A DNA stretch of 64,000 nucleotides from Roseovarius sp. A-2 (GCF_002072155.1 NZ_BDIY01000002.1:347048-411047), one strand, 5' to 3'; positions 8,513 through 18,110 are shown, numbered from the stretch's first letter. Notes: a model not told the origin generated them from the sequence alone. Numbers and translations are program-made.

Positions 8513-9049
8513 TCAGATCGGCTCCTGCACGAAAGCGGTGGAGGCGACAAGCGCAGCCTCGCCACTGTTATCCGTGGAAAATGCGTCCCCCAGAATTGCC
8601 CGTGGGAAGAGCGGCTGGAACTTGACGCAGGCGCGCAGCACCATGAGCTCGTTCTGCGCACCTGGAATGAAGGCCCGCAACGGCTTGGTCGGCTCTTCAT
8701 TGTCGGTGCAGTCGGGCGTCGGGTCGAGCGCTGAGTAGGCGCGCAAGTTATTGGGGCGCATCTCGAGCCGCAGCTTGTTGAGACAGTTGGGAATGATCGC
8801 GGCATTGTCGCAGATCGTGGCCTTGGTCGCGTCGTGATCGGGCACGTTGCCGGTGCCGAGCCGGATATCGCGAACCGCGATATCAAGTCCGCGTTCCAGC
8901 ATCGCGGCACGCAGCGTGACCACGCCCAGTTCGACCGAGAACAGCATCAGTCCGATCAGGAAGGGTGCGAGAATGACGAATTCCACGGAGGCGGTGCCGG
9001 ACTCGTCGCGCCGGAACCTGCGAACTCCCTTGCTGAATGCGCGGTTCAT
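8513..9049 (-). CDS. TadE-like pilus assembly protein
   Basis: 178 residues, with the TadE signature RRDESGTASVEFVILAPFLIG at about 13-33 forming the single N-terminal membrane helix, then a periplasmic domain with four Cys (about 80, 89, 114, 141). The start overlaps the stop of the VWA-domain gene upstream (ATGA), so the two are coupled. It probably acts with its neighbours at the inner membrane or periplasm in Flp pilus assembly. Confidence 0.85.
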   Translation of the reverse strand: MNRAFSKGVRRFRRDESGTASVEFVILAPFLIGLMLFSVELGVVTLRAAMLERGLDIAVRDIRLGTGNVPDHDATKATICDNAAIIPNCLNKLRLEMRPNNLRAYSALDPTPDCTDNEEPTKPLRAFIPGAQNELMVLRACVKFQPLFPRAILGDAFSTDNSGEAALVASTAFVQEPI

Positions 9050-10815
9050 TGGGTCAGCCTCAGATGCTTGACATTCGCCGCGATCGAGCTGAACGCGCTG
9101 CTGATATCGGTGCCCGACGCGCGGTAGTAATGCGAGGGCGAGGTGGCGCATTTGATCAGTTCGCGTTCGGCGGTGCCGTTTCTGGAAACCTCGAAGCCGA
9201 TGGTGTAGACCACCACATGCTCGTCCTTGGTCGCCTTGCACACCTGCTGCATCAGAACGTTCTTCTGACTGCCGTTGATATATTCGGAGCCGGTGTAATC
9301 GTTCCATGCCGACCAGTTCTGCGTTTTGCTGGAATAGTAGTCGACCGACATCAGGCCCCAAGCCGTTTCCCAGGACAGCTGGTTGGTGGAGACGTAGCCT
9401 TCGATGGTGTCTTCGAGATTGTTGAACTCCGACGGCGATAGCCAATCGTTTTCCGCGATGCTGTAGTACTGACCGTAGACCGGGCTGTAGAGGTAGTAGA
9501 CGGATTCCTCCGGGCCGCTTTCCTCGTATTCACATTCCCAGTTGCTATAGTCGCATCGACGCTCTCCGTCCCAGCCGTATTTCTTCCAATCGACATTGTA
9601 CACGTTATAGGCGTATTTGAACTCGCGATCCTGATAGATGACCTCGTAGAGATCGGAATTCGAACCGCGGAACCTCGCCGGGCTGCGATCGAAGAAATAG
9701 GAGGTGGTGTTCGCGCCGTCGCCCATGAAGATGATCACCTTCAGGGTTTCGGGATCGTTGTAGTTCGCCGGCACATGCGCGAGAGAATCGTCGAGACGAT
9801 CGTTGTCGATCATGTGCGCGGTGACCTCGCGAAAGGTCGGGTCGAGCAGGGCCGCGCCCCAGTTCATGCCCTCGTTGCCGGAGGTGTTGCCATCGGGTTG
9901 CAGCGCGTCGATCTTGGCATGCAGGTCTGCCACGCTGGTCGAATAGGGCAGGATGCGCATGTAGTCGTTATTGTAGCACGACCGCCAGCTCTGGGTGAGG
10001 TCGTCGAACCCGCCATAGACCGAGGTATAGACCATCTGCTGCGCCGGGATGCCGCTGCTGAGGGACGAGCTGCCGCTGGTCAGCGTCGCGTGATCGTAAT
10101 CGTTGTCCTTGAACTCCAGGCAGGTGGAGTAGTTATGCGTTTCATCGACCGCGAGCGCCTCAAAGATCGACTCGGGCGGAGAAACCGAAAAGCTGAACGG
10201 TACGATCGACAGAACCGCGCTGCCGGGATCGGAATTGCCGACCACGGTGCTCACGAATTGCTTGGCGGCGACCTTGAGGTTGTCGATCTTGGAATTGCTG
10301 CCCATCGACCCCGACACGTCGAGCACGAGGATGCCTTCGAGATTGGGGATCCGTACCTCGGCGGTGGAGGCGGCGGCAACGCCGAGCGTGTCAACGCCGC
10401 TAAGCTTCATCAGGTAGGTAGAGATGTTTCGCTGGGCGCGTGCGGTGATCGTGGCGCTGTTGAGCGAAGTGGCGATATCGCCCTCTCGTTCGGCGAGAAG
10501 GTAGTCGGCCTTGCCCGCCTTGGCGAAATAATCCTCGACGATCTGGCGCGCCTCGGCGTCGCTGCTCGCCGAAGCCCCGGCGAGAACCGCCCGGTCGAGC
10601 GTGGCTTGCAGGCTGGCACGTTCGCGTTCGTGGTGCATGGTGTCGAGAGCAAAGCCACCGACCATCAGCATGATGAGGACCATGAAAAACGCGAGCGCCG
10701 TTACGGTGCCGTCTTCTTCATGCAGGAATTGCCGGAATGGGCGCGAGGCCAATGCGGTGCCGGCCTTCAGCATGGCAATTGCCCCCGATCTCTTCGGTGT
10801 TTCGTTAACGCACAT
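9046..10815 (-). CDS. TadG-like pilus assembly protein with VWA domain
   Basis: 589 residues. One N-terminal membrane helix (about 38-58) follows HEEDGTVTALAFFMV, the TadE/TadG-type entry. A von Willebrand factor A domain begins near 160 and has an intact metal-ion site D166-x-S168-x-S170 and a later GDGANTT (about 366). Residues about 385-515 form an insertion very rich in Tyr and Trp. TadG proteins are thought to anchor or extend Flp pili in the periplasm. AGAGGTGA precedes the ATG at 10815. It is first in a three-gene operon with the two TadE-like proteins. Confidence 0.85.
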   Translation of the reverse strand: MCVNETPKRSGAIAMLKAGTALASRPFRQFLHEEDGTVTALAFFMVLIMLMVGGFALDTMHHERERASLQATLDRAVLAGASASSDAEARQIVEDYFAKAGKADYLLAEREGDIATSLNSATITARAQRNISTYLMKLSGVDTLGVAAASTAEVRIPNLEGILVLDVSGSMGSNSKIDNLKVAAKQFVSTVVGNSDPGSAVLSIVPFSFSVSPPESIFEALAVDETHNYSTCLEFKDNDYDHATLTSGSSSLSSGIPAQQMVYTSVYGGFDDLTQSWRSCYNNDYMRILPYSTSVADLHAKIDALQPDGNTSGNEGMNWGAALLDPTFREVTAHMIDNDRLDDSLAHVPANYNDPETLKVIIFMGDGANTTSYFFDRSPARFRGSNSDLYEVIYQDREFKYAYNVYNVDWKKYGWDGERRCDYSNWECEYEESGPEESVYYLYSPVYGQYYSIAENDWLSPSEFNNLEDTIEGYVSTNQLSWETAWGLMSVDYYSSKTQNWSAWNDYTGSEYINGSQKNVLMQQVCKATKDEHVVVYTIGFEVSRNGTAERELIKCATSPSHYYRASGTDISSAFSSIAANVKHLRLTQ

Positions 10816-11153
10816 TCCTGATCACCTCTTAATGATAACGCCCCCCCGAGCCTGGCGTCGATCACACTACGCCATCGCTGTTTATCCCCGGGCTTTATGG
10901 TGAAATTATGGCGAAACAGGGAGAATAATCAAAGGTTAACTAATTTAAATCAACAATATAGGCCTTTCTCGTGCATCGTCTTGCTGAAGGCGACAATACC
11001 CGTCCTCGGAGGATGCAAAATGCAGCCGCCGGACTTATGCAAGTTCCGGGGTGGACAAACGCGGCTCAGACTTTAACCATCGCCGCAGCGGCGTCTGCGC
11101 GAACCGGAACGCGCCCATCCCCGTGAGCGCCGCGCAACAGGGAGAGAGAATGC
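10816..11153. other. Intergenic region between divergent tadG and gdh
   Basis: 338 bases without a credible gene. The part 10905-10970 is AT-rich and should hold promoters for both directions, but no pair of -35/-10 boxes is convincing. A hairpin lies at 11029-11049 (CCGGACTT / AAG-T-TCCGG, 4-base loop, one bulged base) about 105 bases before the dehydrogenase start, and could be a leader structure. Confidence 0.5.
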
Positions 11154-12584
11154 ATGACCGCCAAGAGAGAGCCGACATTCCGCGAAAGCGTGGATCTGAT
11201 GTTCAATCGCGCCGTGGCACTGATGGAGCTGCCGCCGGGGCTGGAGGAGAAGATCCGCGTCTGTAACGCCACATATACCGTGCGGTTCGGGGTGCGGCTG
11301 CGCGGGCAGATCCATACCTTCACCGGTTATCGCAGCGTCCATTCCGAGCATATGGAACCCGTCAAGGGCGGCATCCGCTATGCCATGGGGGTCAATCAGG
11401 ACGAGGTCGAGGCGCTGGCGGCGCTGATGACCTATAAATGCGCGCTGGTCGAAGCCCCGTTCGGCGGCTCCAAGGGGGGATTGCGGATCGACCCGCGCGA
11501 ATGGGAAGAGCATGAGCTGGAGATGATCACCCGGCGTTTCGCCTATGAGCTGATCAAGCGTGACCTGATCCATCCCGCCCAGAACGTGCCCGCCCCCGAC
11601 ATGGGCACCGGCGAGCGCGAGATGGCCTGGATTGCCGATCAGTACAAGCGCATGGCCACCACCGATATCAACTACCGCGCCTGCGTCACCGGCAAGCCCA
11701 TTCATGGCGGCGGCATCCAGGGCCGGACCGAGGCGACCGGGCGCGGCGTGCAATACGCGCTGCGCGAGTTCTTTCGTCACCCCGAGGATGTCGCGGCGGC
11801 GGGCATGTCGGGCAAGCTCGATGGCAAGCGGGTGGTGGTGCAGGGCCTTGGCAATGTGGGCTATCACGCGGCCAAGTTCCTCAGCGAGGAGGATGGCTGC
11901 AAGATCACCGCGATCATCGAGCGTGACGGTGCGCTGATCGACGAGAGCGGCCTTGACGTGGAGGCGGTGCGCAACTGGATTGCCAGACATGGCGGCGTGG
12001 ATGGCTTTCCGGACGGCACTTATATCGCGGATGGCAGCAAGGCGCTGGAAAACGCGTGCGAAATCCTAATCCCGGCGGCGATGGAAGGGGTGATCAACCT
12101 TGAAAATGCCGACCGCATCAAGGCGCCGCTGATCATCGAGGCGGCGAACGGCCCGGTCACCGCCGGGGCCGACGATATCCTGCGCCAGAAGGGCACCGTG
12201 ATCATTCCCGACATGTATGCCAATGCGGGCGGTGTGACGGTGTCGTATTTCGAATGGGTCAAGAACCTCAGCCATATCCGCTTTGGCCGGATCGGGCGGC
12301 GTCAGGAAGAGGCGCGGCATCAGCTGATCGTCGACGAGTTGGAGCGGCTCGACGCGCATCTGGGCGAAAACTGGCAGATGAGCCCACATTTCAAGCAGCA
12401 ATACCTGCGCGGTGCGGGTGAGCTGGAGCTGGTGCGTTCGGGACTCGACGATACGATGCGCAGCGCCTACCAGGCGATGCGCGAGGTCTGGCACAACCGG
12501 CAGGACGTGACCGATCTGCGCACGGCGGCGTATCTTGTGTCTATCGCCAAGGTCGCGGCCAGCTATCGCGCCATGGGTCTGTAA
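11154..12584 (+). CDS. Glu/Leu/Phe/Val dehydrogenase (glutamate dehydrogenase type)
   Basis: 476 residues, close to the usual size of hexameric glutamate dehydrogenases. Substrate-site landmarks are KGGIRY (about 70), the catalytic Lys in TYKCALVEAPFGGSKGG (about 94-110) and PAPDMGTGEREM. The dinucleotide fold has GLGNVG (about 230). It catalyses reversible oxidative deamination of an amino acid, most likely glutamate, to the 2-oxo acid and ammonia in the cytosol. The coenzyme preference cannot be read safely. The start at 11154 follows GGGAGAGA; an out-of-frame ATG lies 4 bases earlier. A hairpin terminator follows. Confidence 0.9.
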   Translation: MTAKREPTFRESVDLMFNRAVALMELPPGLEEKIRVCNATYTVRFGVRLRGQIHTFTGYRSVHSEHMEPVKGGIRYAMGVNQDEVEALAALMTYKCALVEAPFGGSKGGLRIDPREWEEHELEMITRRFAYELIKRDLIHPAQNVPAPDMGTGEREMAWIADQYKRMATTDINYRACVTGKPIHGGGIQGRTEATGRGVQYALREFFRHPEDVAAAGMSGKLDGKRVVVQGLGNVGYHAAKFLSEEDGCKITAIIERDGALIDESGLDVEAVRNWIARHGGVDGFPDGTYIADGSKALENACEILIPAAMEGVINLENADRIKAPLIIEAANGPVTAGADDILRQKGTVIIPDMYANAGGVTVSYFEWVKNLSHIRFGRIGRRQEEARHQLIVDELERLDAHLGENWQMSPHFKQQYLRGAGELELVRSGLDDTMRSAYQAMREVWHNRQDVTDLRTAAYLVSIAKVAASYRAMGL

Positions 12585-12635
12585 CGGGGCTCCGAGGCGC
12601 GCAGGTCGCGCATGGGCCGGGAAATGGCGGGAAAG

Positions 12636-12659
12636 ATGGCAGAGCTTTGGCTCTGCCAT
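12636..12659 (+). terminator. Probable terminator of the dehydrogenase gene
   Basis: ATGGCAGAG, a 6-base loop, then CTCTGCCAT: a perfect 9-bp stem followed by TGCTATT. It lies 52 bases after the dehydrogenase stop and before soxB. The T-run is weak, so termination may be partial. Confidence 0.55.
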
Positions 12660-12716
12660 TGCTATTGAAGATGAGACTTGGTTCAGTCGCATCACATCAC
12701 GGGCAAGGAGGCAGGC

Positions 12717-13970
12717 ATGCGGTTTTCGGGACTGCGGGTTCTGAAGGAAGGGCTGACCGGCAACACCGGCTGGCAGGCGCATTGGCGCGATGCCGCGCCC
12801 AAATCCGACTATGACGTGGTGATCATCGGCGGTGGCGGGCATGGCCTGTCGACCGCGTATTACCTGGCCCGGGATCACGGCATCACCAATGTGGCAGTTC
12901 TGGAAAAGGGCTATCTGGGGGGCGGCAATGTGGGCCGCAACACCACCATTGTGCGGGCCAATTATTTTCTGCCGGGCAATTCGGAATTCTACAGCCATTC
13001 CCTGAAACTGTGGGAGGGGCTGGAAGAGGATCTGAATTACAACGTCATGCACAGCCAGCGTGGGCAGATCGTGCTGTTTCACTCTGACGGGCAGCGCGAC
13101 GCCGCAGCACGGCGCGGCAACGCGATGCGCAATCAGGGCGACGACGCGGAGTTGCTGAGCGTGGCGGAGCTCAAACGCATGGTGCCCTATCTCGATTACG
13201 AGCAGGCGCGGTTTCCGATCTATGGCGGCCTCTTGCAGCGCCGCGCGGGCACCGCGCGCCATGACGCGGTGGCCTGGGGCTATGCGCGCGGCGCAAGCGA
13301 CCGGGGTGTGGACCTGATCCAGAATTGCGAGGTCACGGGCATCGACATCGAAAACGGCCGGGTGCGCGGCGTGCAGACCACGCGCGGGGCCATTCGCGCC
13401 AGGAAACTGGCGGTCGTGGTGGCCGGGCGCTCGTCTCAGGTGGCGGCGATGGCGGGGATGCGCCTGCCGATCGAGAGCCATGTGTTGCAGGCCTTTGTCA
13501 CCGAGGGGCTGAAACCCTGCATCGACCATGTGATCAGCTTCGGCATGGGGCATTTCTATATCAGCCAGTCCGACAAGGGCGGGCTGGTTTTTGGTGGCGA
13601 TCTGGACATGTATGCCTCTTACGCCGCGCGCGGAAACCTGCCGCTGGCCGAGCATGTGATGGAGGCGGGCATGACGCTGATGCCGATGATCGGCAATGCC
13701 CGCGTGCTGCGCAGCTGGGGCGGGATCATGGACATGTCGCCCGATGGCTCACCTGTGATCGACCATGCCGGGATTGACGGCCTCTATCTCAATTGCGGCT
13801 GGTGCTATGGCGGGTTCAAGGCGGTGCCGGGCTCGGGGAATGCGATGGCGCATCTGATCGCCACCGATCGACTGCATCCGGCGGCCACCGGGTTTCGGCT
13901 GGACCGGTTTCGCACCGGTCGGGGGCTGATGGATGAGGAAGGCACCGGCGCGCAGCACAACCTGCATTGA
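12717..13970 (+). CDS. soxB: Sarcosine oxidase, beta subunit
   Basis: 417 residues, typical of the heterotetrameric enzyme. The FAD-binding GxGxxG sits at 38-43 in VIIGGGGHGLST. The covalent FMN attachment His is H182 in TARHDAVAWG. The enzyme oxidises sarcosine to glycine; with tetrahydrofolate the methyl group leaves as 5,10-methylene-THF, and hydrogen peroxide is produced. The ATG at 12717 has AAGGAGG 9 bases upstream, better than an upstream in-frame ATG. It is the first gene of soxBDAG. Confidence 0.95.
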   Translation: MRFSGLRVLKEGLTGNTGWQAHWRDAAPKSDYDVVIIGGGGHGLSTAYYLARDHGITNVAVLEKGYLGGGNVGRNTTIVRANYFLPGNSEFYSHSLKLWEGLEEDLNYNVMHSQRGQIVLFHSDGQRDAAARRGNAMRNQGDDAELLSVAELKRMVPYLDYEQARFPIYGGLLQRRAGTARHDAVAWGYARGASDRGVDLIQNCEVTGIDIENGRVRGVQTTRGAIRARKLAVVVAGRSSQVAAMAGMRLPIESHVLQAFVTEGLKPCIDHVISFGMGHFYISQSDKGGLVFGGDLDMYASYAARGNLPLAEHVMEAGMTLMPMIGNARVLRSWGGIMDMSPDGSPVIDHAGIDGLYLNCGWCYGGFKAVPGSGNAMAHLIATDRLHPAATGFRLDRFRTGRGLMDEEGTGAQHNLH

Positions 13971-13986
13971 GCCAGGCAGAGAGGGC

Positions 13987-14019
13987 GGGATTTTGAGTAC
14001 TTATGGAACGATGAAAGTG
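13987..14019 (+). repeat. Copy 1 of a GAGTATTT intergenic repeat
   Basis: GGGATTTTGAGTACTT followed by GGAACGATGAAAG, in the 57-base gap between soxB and soxD. Similar sequences stand at 24246 and 36152, and a shorter relative at 59283. All lie outside coding sequence and three are between co-directional genes. Confidence 0.6.
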
Positions 14020-14027
14020 CGGGTGCG

Positions 14028-14285
14028 ATGAGACTGGGCTGTCCGGTTTGCGGTGAGCGGGATCGTCGCGAGTTCTATTATCAGGGCGCGGCAGTGGCGC
14101 GGCCCGAGGGGGACGCGTGGGGGCTGGATTGGGACGACTACCTGCATAACCGCGATAACCCGGCGGGGGTGACGCGCGATCTGTGGCAGCATGAGCAGGG
14201 CTGCGGGGCCTGGCTGATCGTGACGCGCGATACGGTTAGCCATGAGGTTCTGGACGTGGCGCTGGCGGCGGAGGCGGGCGCATGA
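14028..14285 (+). CDS. soxD: Sarcosine oxidase, delta subunit
   Basis: 85 residues, the usual size. The zinc-binding residues are visible: CPVC near the N-terminus (C5, C8), H55 in WQHEQGC and the nearby C59. It is the small structural subunit of tetrameric sarcosine oxidase. Its stop overlaps the soxA start (ATGA). Confidence 0.93.
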   Translation: MRLGCPVCGERDRREFYYQGAAVARPEGDAWGLDWDDYLHNRDNPAGVTRDLWQHEQGCGAWLIVTRDTVSHEVLDVALAAEAGA

Positions 14286-17212
14286 GGGTTGCGGGCAAGG
14301 GGCTGATCGACCGCGCGTGCCCGGTTGCGTTCCATTTCGACGGGCGGGCGTATGAAGGGTTTGCGGGCGATACGCTGGCCTCGGCGCTGTTGGCCAATGG
14401 CGTGCGGATGGTGGCGCGGTCGTTCAAGTATCACCGCCCGCGCGGCGTGATGACCGCAGGCAGCGAGGAGCCGAATGCGCTGGTGACATTGGGGCTGGGG
14501 GCGGCGCAGGAGCCCAACCTGCGCGCGACCACGGTCGAGTTGCATGAGGGGCTTTGGGCACGCAGTCAGAACCGGTGGCCGACTCTGGGCTTCGATCTGC
14601 TGGCGGCGAATGACCTTCTTGCGCCCTTTCTAGGGGCGGGGTTCTATTACAAGACCTTCATGTGGCCGCGCGCGTTCTGGGAGCGGGTCTATGAGCCGGT
14701 GATCCGTCGCGCCGCCGGGCTGGGCGCGCTGTCGGGCGAGGCCGCGCAGGACCGTTATGAGCGCGCCTTTGCCCATTGCGATCTGCTGGTGATTGGCGGC
14801 GGGCCTGCCGGGCTGATGGCGGCGCGCGCGGCGGCGGAGGCAGGGGCGGATGTGATCCTTGCCGAAGAGGACATGCGGCTTGGCGGGCGGTTGCTGGCCG
14901 AGAGCGAGGAGGTGGGCGGAGTGCCTGCCGTGGAGTGGGTGGCGGAGATCGCGTCCGAGTTGGCCGCGATGCCCAACGTGCGGATCATGACGCGCATGGC
15001 CGTGACCGGGGCCTATGATCAGGGCACGTATGGGGCGTTGGAACGGTTGGCCCCGGATGTGGCGGATCGCGCCCACGCGCCAAAGGGCGCGTTCTGGCGG
15101 ATCGTGGCGCGGCGCACGGTGCTGGCGGCGGGGGCGCTGGAGCGGCCGGTGGCATTCGCGGGCAACGACCGGCCCGGGGTGATGATGGCGGGCGCGGTGC
15201 GCGCCTATCTCAATCGCTGGGGTGTTGCGCCAGGGCAGAGCACGGTGGTCTTTGGCAATAATGACAGCGCGCATCGCACCGTGGCCGATTTGCAGAAGGC
15301 GGGGGTGCATGTGGCGGCGCTGGTCGATTCGCGGCATTATGCGCGCTGCGATCTCGACGTGGCGTTCTATGCGGGCGCGCAGGTTTGCGGGACGGCGGGG
15401 CGGCGCGGGCTGGAAGCGGTGACGATTGCCACGACCAAGGGAGAGGAAAGGATTGCCGCCGACTGTCTGGCGGTGTCGGGTGGGTGGAACCCGTCGGTGC
15501 ATCTGGCCTGTCACATGGGCGCGCGGCCGGTCTGGGACGCGGACCGGCTGGCCTTTCTGCCGCCCGAGGGGGCGGTGCCGGGGCAGCGCGCGGCGGGCGC
15601 TGCGGCGGGGGAGTTTTCGACCCGCGCCTGTCTGGAAAGCGGGTTGGCCGAGGGGCTGCGCGTGGTGGCCGAATTGGGGTTGAAAGCGCCGGAGATCAGC
15701 GTGCCATCGGCGGGTGATGCCGCCTATGACATCTTTCCGCTGTGGCAGGTGCCGGGCAAGGGTCGTGCCTGGCTCGATTTCCAGAACGATGTGACGGTCA
15801 AGGATGTGCAGCTTTCCGCGCGGGAGAACTTTCGCTCGGTCGAGCATATGAAGCGCTACACGACGCAGGGCATGGCCCCCGATCAAGGCAAGAATTCGAA
15901 CGTCAACGCGCTTGCCGTGCTGGCGGATGCGACCGGGCGCGGCATTCCCGAGACCGGCACCACCACGTTTCGCCCGCCCTATGTGCCGGTGCCGATTGCG
16001 GCGATGGGGGCGGGGGCCATTGGCAAGGGCTTTGCGCCCGAGCGGCTGACCACCTCGCATGACGAGAGCGTGGTGCGGGGTGCGCCGATGATCGAGGCGG
16101 GGCTGTGGTACCGGCCCAGCTATTTTCCGCGCAAGGGGGAGAGCCATTGGCGTCAATCCTGCGACCGCGAGGTGACGATGGTGCGCGGTTGCGTGGGGGT
16201 CTGCGATGTCTCGACCCTCGGCAAGATCGACATTCAGGGGCCGGATGCGGCGCGGTTTCTGGATTTCGTCTATACCAATATGTTCTCCACGCTGCGCGAG
16301 GGCCGCGTGCGCTACGGGTTGATGCTGCGCGAGGATGGCCATGTCATGGATGACGGCACCTGTGCGCGACTGGGGGAGCGTCATTACCTGATGACCACCA
16401 CCACTGCGGCGGCGGGGCAGGTGATGCGGCATCTGGAGTTTGTGGCGCAGGTGCTGCGGCCCGGTTGGGACGTCCGGATGGTGTCGGTGACGGAACAGTG
16501 GGCGCAGTTCGCCGTGGCCGGGCCGCAGGCGCGTGATCTGCTCAACGGTCTCTTGGATGCGCCGATTGACGACGCGGGGTTTCCCTTCATGGCCTGCGGT
16601 CCGGTGCGCGTGGGCGGTGTTGCGGGTCGGTTGTTCCGCATCTCCTTCTCGGGCGAGCATGCCTATGAGATCGCGGTACCCGCGCGTTATGGCGCGGCGC
16701 TGTTCCGCGAGTTGGTGGCGCGCGCCGAGGCCATGGGCGGCGGGGCCTACGGGATGGAGGCGCTGAATGTGTTGCGGATCGAGAAGGGCTTTATCACTCA
16801 TGCCGAGATCCACGGGCGGGTGACGGCCTATGACATCGGGATGCAGGGGATGATGAGCGCCAAGAAGGATTTTGTCGGCAAACCGGCGGCGTCGCGGGTC
16901 GGGTTGATGGACCCGGAGCGGGAGCGTCTGGTGGGGTTGAAACCAGTGGGTGCGGTCAAGGAATTGTTGCCCGGCGCGCATCTGTTTGATGAAAGTGCCG
17001 AGACCGTGAGCGCCAACGATCAGGGCTATATCACCAGCGCCTGCTATTCGCCGACGCTGGGTCATGTGATAGGGCAGGCGTTTCTGCGGCGCGGGCCGGA
17101 GCGGATTGGCGAGCGGGTGCGGATGGTCGATCACCTGCGCGGCACCGAGACGCTGTGCGAGGTGACCGGTGTGGTGCAATACGATGCGGATGGAGGGCGG
17201 TTGCGTGGTTGA
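14282..17212 (+). CDS. soxA: Sarcosine oxidase, alpha subunit
   Basis: 976 residues, the normal length. The N-terminal 100 residues are the Fer2_4-like domain, without the cluster cysteines expected of a true ferredoxin. A nucleotide-binding domain follows (LLVIGGGPAGLMAARAAA about 162-180; GAFWRI then AGALERPVAFAGNDRPGVM), which binds NAD in characterised homologues. The C-terminal 390 residues are a GcvT/aminomethyltransferase-like folate domain (DVSTLGKIDIQGPDAARFLD, with GMEALNVLRIEKGFI later). It carries the tetrahydrofolate site that captures the methyl group. It overlaps soxD (ATGA) and soxG. Confidence 0.95.
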   Translation: MRVAGKGLIDRACPVAFHFDGRAYEGFAGDTLASALLANGVRMVARSFKYHRPRGVMTAGSEEPNALVTLGLGAAQEPNLRATTVELHEGLWARSQNRWPTLGFDLLAANDLLAPFLGAGFYYKTFMWPRAFWERVYEPVIRRAAGLGALSGEAAQDRYERAFAHCDLLVIGGGPAGLMAARAAAEAGADVILAEEDMRLGGRLLAESEEVGGVPAVEWVAEIASELAAMPNVRIMTRMAVTGAYDQGTYGALERLAPDVADRAHAPKGAFWRIVARRTVLAAGALERPVAFAGNDRPGVMMAGAVRAYLNRWGVAPGQSTVVFGNNDSAHRTVADLQKAGVHVAALVDSRHYARCDLDVAFYAGAQVCGTAGRRGLEAVTIATTKGEERIAADCLAVSGGWNPSVHLACHMGARPVWDADRLAFLPPEGAVPGQRAAGAAAGEFSTRACLESGLAEGLRVVAELGLKAPEISVPSAGDAAYDIFPLWQVPGKGRAWLDFQNDVTVKDVQLSARENFRSVEHMKRYTTQGMAPDQGKNSNVNALAVLADATGRGIPETGTTTFRPPYVPVPIAAMGAGAIGKGFAPERLTTSHDESVVRGAPMIEAGLWYRPSYFPRKGESHWRQSCDREVTMVRGCVGVCDVSTLGKIDIQGPDAARFLDFVYTNMFSTLREGRVRYGLMLREDGHVMDDGTCARLGERHYLMTTTTAAAGQVMRHLEFVAQVLRPGWDVRMVSVTEQWAQFAVAGPQARDLLNGLLDAPIDDAGFPFMACGPVRVGGVAGRLFRISFSGEHAYEIAVPARYGAALFRELVARAEAMGGGAYGMEALNVLRIEKGFITHAEIHGRVTAYDIGMQGMMSAKKDFVGKPAASRVGLMDPERERLVGLKPVGAVKELLPGAHLFDESAETVSANDQGYITSACYSPTLGHVIGQAFLRRGPERIGERVRMVDHLRGTETLCEVTGVVQYDADGGRLRG

Positions 17213-17762
17213 GGTGCAAGCCGAGAGCCCCGGCAAGGGGCGGTTGCCGGTGACGGCGGGCGCGCTGCGGCTGAGCGCGGCTGCGCCAGAGCGGATGACC
17301 AGCCTTGCGCCTTACAAGGGGCAGGCCGCCGCGCTGTCGGGGGCGATGCAGGCGGCACATGGCATGGGCTGGCCCAAGCCCGGGCGGATGACCGGGCGCA
17401 AGGGCGCGCGGGCGATGTGGTTCGGGCGCGAAATGGCGCTTTTGATCGGGCCGGAGCCTGATCCGGGGCTGGCCGCGCATGCCGCCATCGTCGATCAAAG
17501 CGACGCCTGGGCGGTGCTGGTGCTGGAGGGGCCGGAAGCGGCGCAAGTGCTGGCGCGGCTCTGCCCGCTCGATCTGCGCGATCAGGTGTTCAAGCGTGGC
17601 CATGTCGCCCGCACCGAGGTGGCGCATATGGCCGGGGCGATTGCGCGCATGGGCGCGGACAACTGGCGGATCATGGTGTTTCGCTCGATGACCGGGACAT
17701 TGATCCACGAGGCGGAGACCGCGATGCGACGGGTCGCGGCGCGGCGAAATTCCCCGGTGTGA
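17205..17762 (+). CDS. soxG: Sarcosine oxidase, gamma subunit
   Basis: 185 residues if started at GTG 17205, which overlaps the soxA stop and has TGGAGGG 8 bases upstream; ATGs at 17184 or 17190 are possible alternatives. The sequence has the SoxG ending NWRIMVFRSMTGTLIHEAE. SoxG is the weakly conserved, GcvT-fold subunit that completes the tetramer. It is the last gene of soxBDAG. Confidence 0.88.
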   Translation: MVEVQAESPGKGRLPVTAGALRLSAAAPERMTSLAPYKGQAAALSGAMQAAHGMGWPKPGRMTGRKGARAMWFGREMALLIGPEPDPGLAAHAAIVDQSDAWAVLVLEGPEAAQVLARLCPLDLRDQVFKRGHVARTEVAHMAGAIARMGADNWRIMVFRSMTGTLIHEAETAMRRVAARRNSPV

Positions 17763-17822
17763 GGCGCTGACAGCGCGCGCGATTTGCCCTAGAACGCGAC
17801 AATCGTTGAAGGAGAGACCGCC

Positions 17823-18110
17823 ATGCGCCTGATGTTGATTGCCGCCCTGAGCACCCTGCCGTTGAGCGCCACGGCGCAGAACCCGATCTGTGCCCCCACC
17901 GGCGAGATCGTGGCGCGGGCCGTCGAGGCGCGCAAGGACGGGCAAGAGGCCCCCCAGGCGATCAAGGTGATCAGCGCCGACATGACCGGAGAGATGGCCC
18001 CCTATGAACCTGCCGTGCAGCCGTTGGTGGATTGGGTCTATACGCTCGACGAGGGGCAATTGGCCGAGGACGTGGCGGGCAGCTATGTCACCCAATGCGA
18101 GGCGCAGTAG
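17823..18110 (+). CDS. Small secreted protein, unknown function
   Basis: 95 residues with a clear signal peptide (MRLMLIAALSTLPLSATA, cleavage likely before QNP). The mature part of about 77 residues has two Cys (about 23 and 91), probably a disulfide. GAAGGAGAG precedes the ATG. It lies alone between soxG and dnaG. No family recognised. Confidence 0.7.
   Translation: MRLMLIAALSTLPLSATAQNPICAPTGEIVARAVEARKDGQEAPQAIKVISADMTGEMAPYEPAVQPLVDWVYTLDEGQLAEDVAGSYVTQCEAQ

Noticed and set aside
10936..10948. Possible CtrA site (two TTAA half sites) upstream of tadG
   Set aside because: The spacer is 5 bases while the CtrA consensus TTAA-N7-TTAA needs 7.
12066..13655. Long minus-strand frame opposite the dehydrogenase and soxB
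   Set aside because: It crosses two well-supported plus-strand genes and their spacer, with low-complexity composition and no recognisable domain.
14630..17236. Very long open frame on the minus strand opposite soxA (over 800 codons)
   Set aside because: It mirrors the high-GC third-position pattern of soxA, is rich in Arg/His/Pro and matches no family; soxA on the plus strand has clear domains and operon overlaps.
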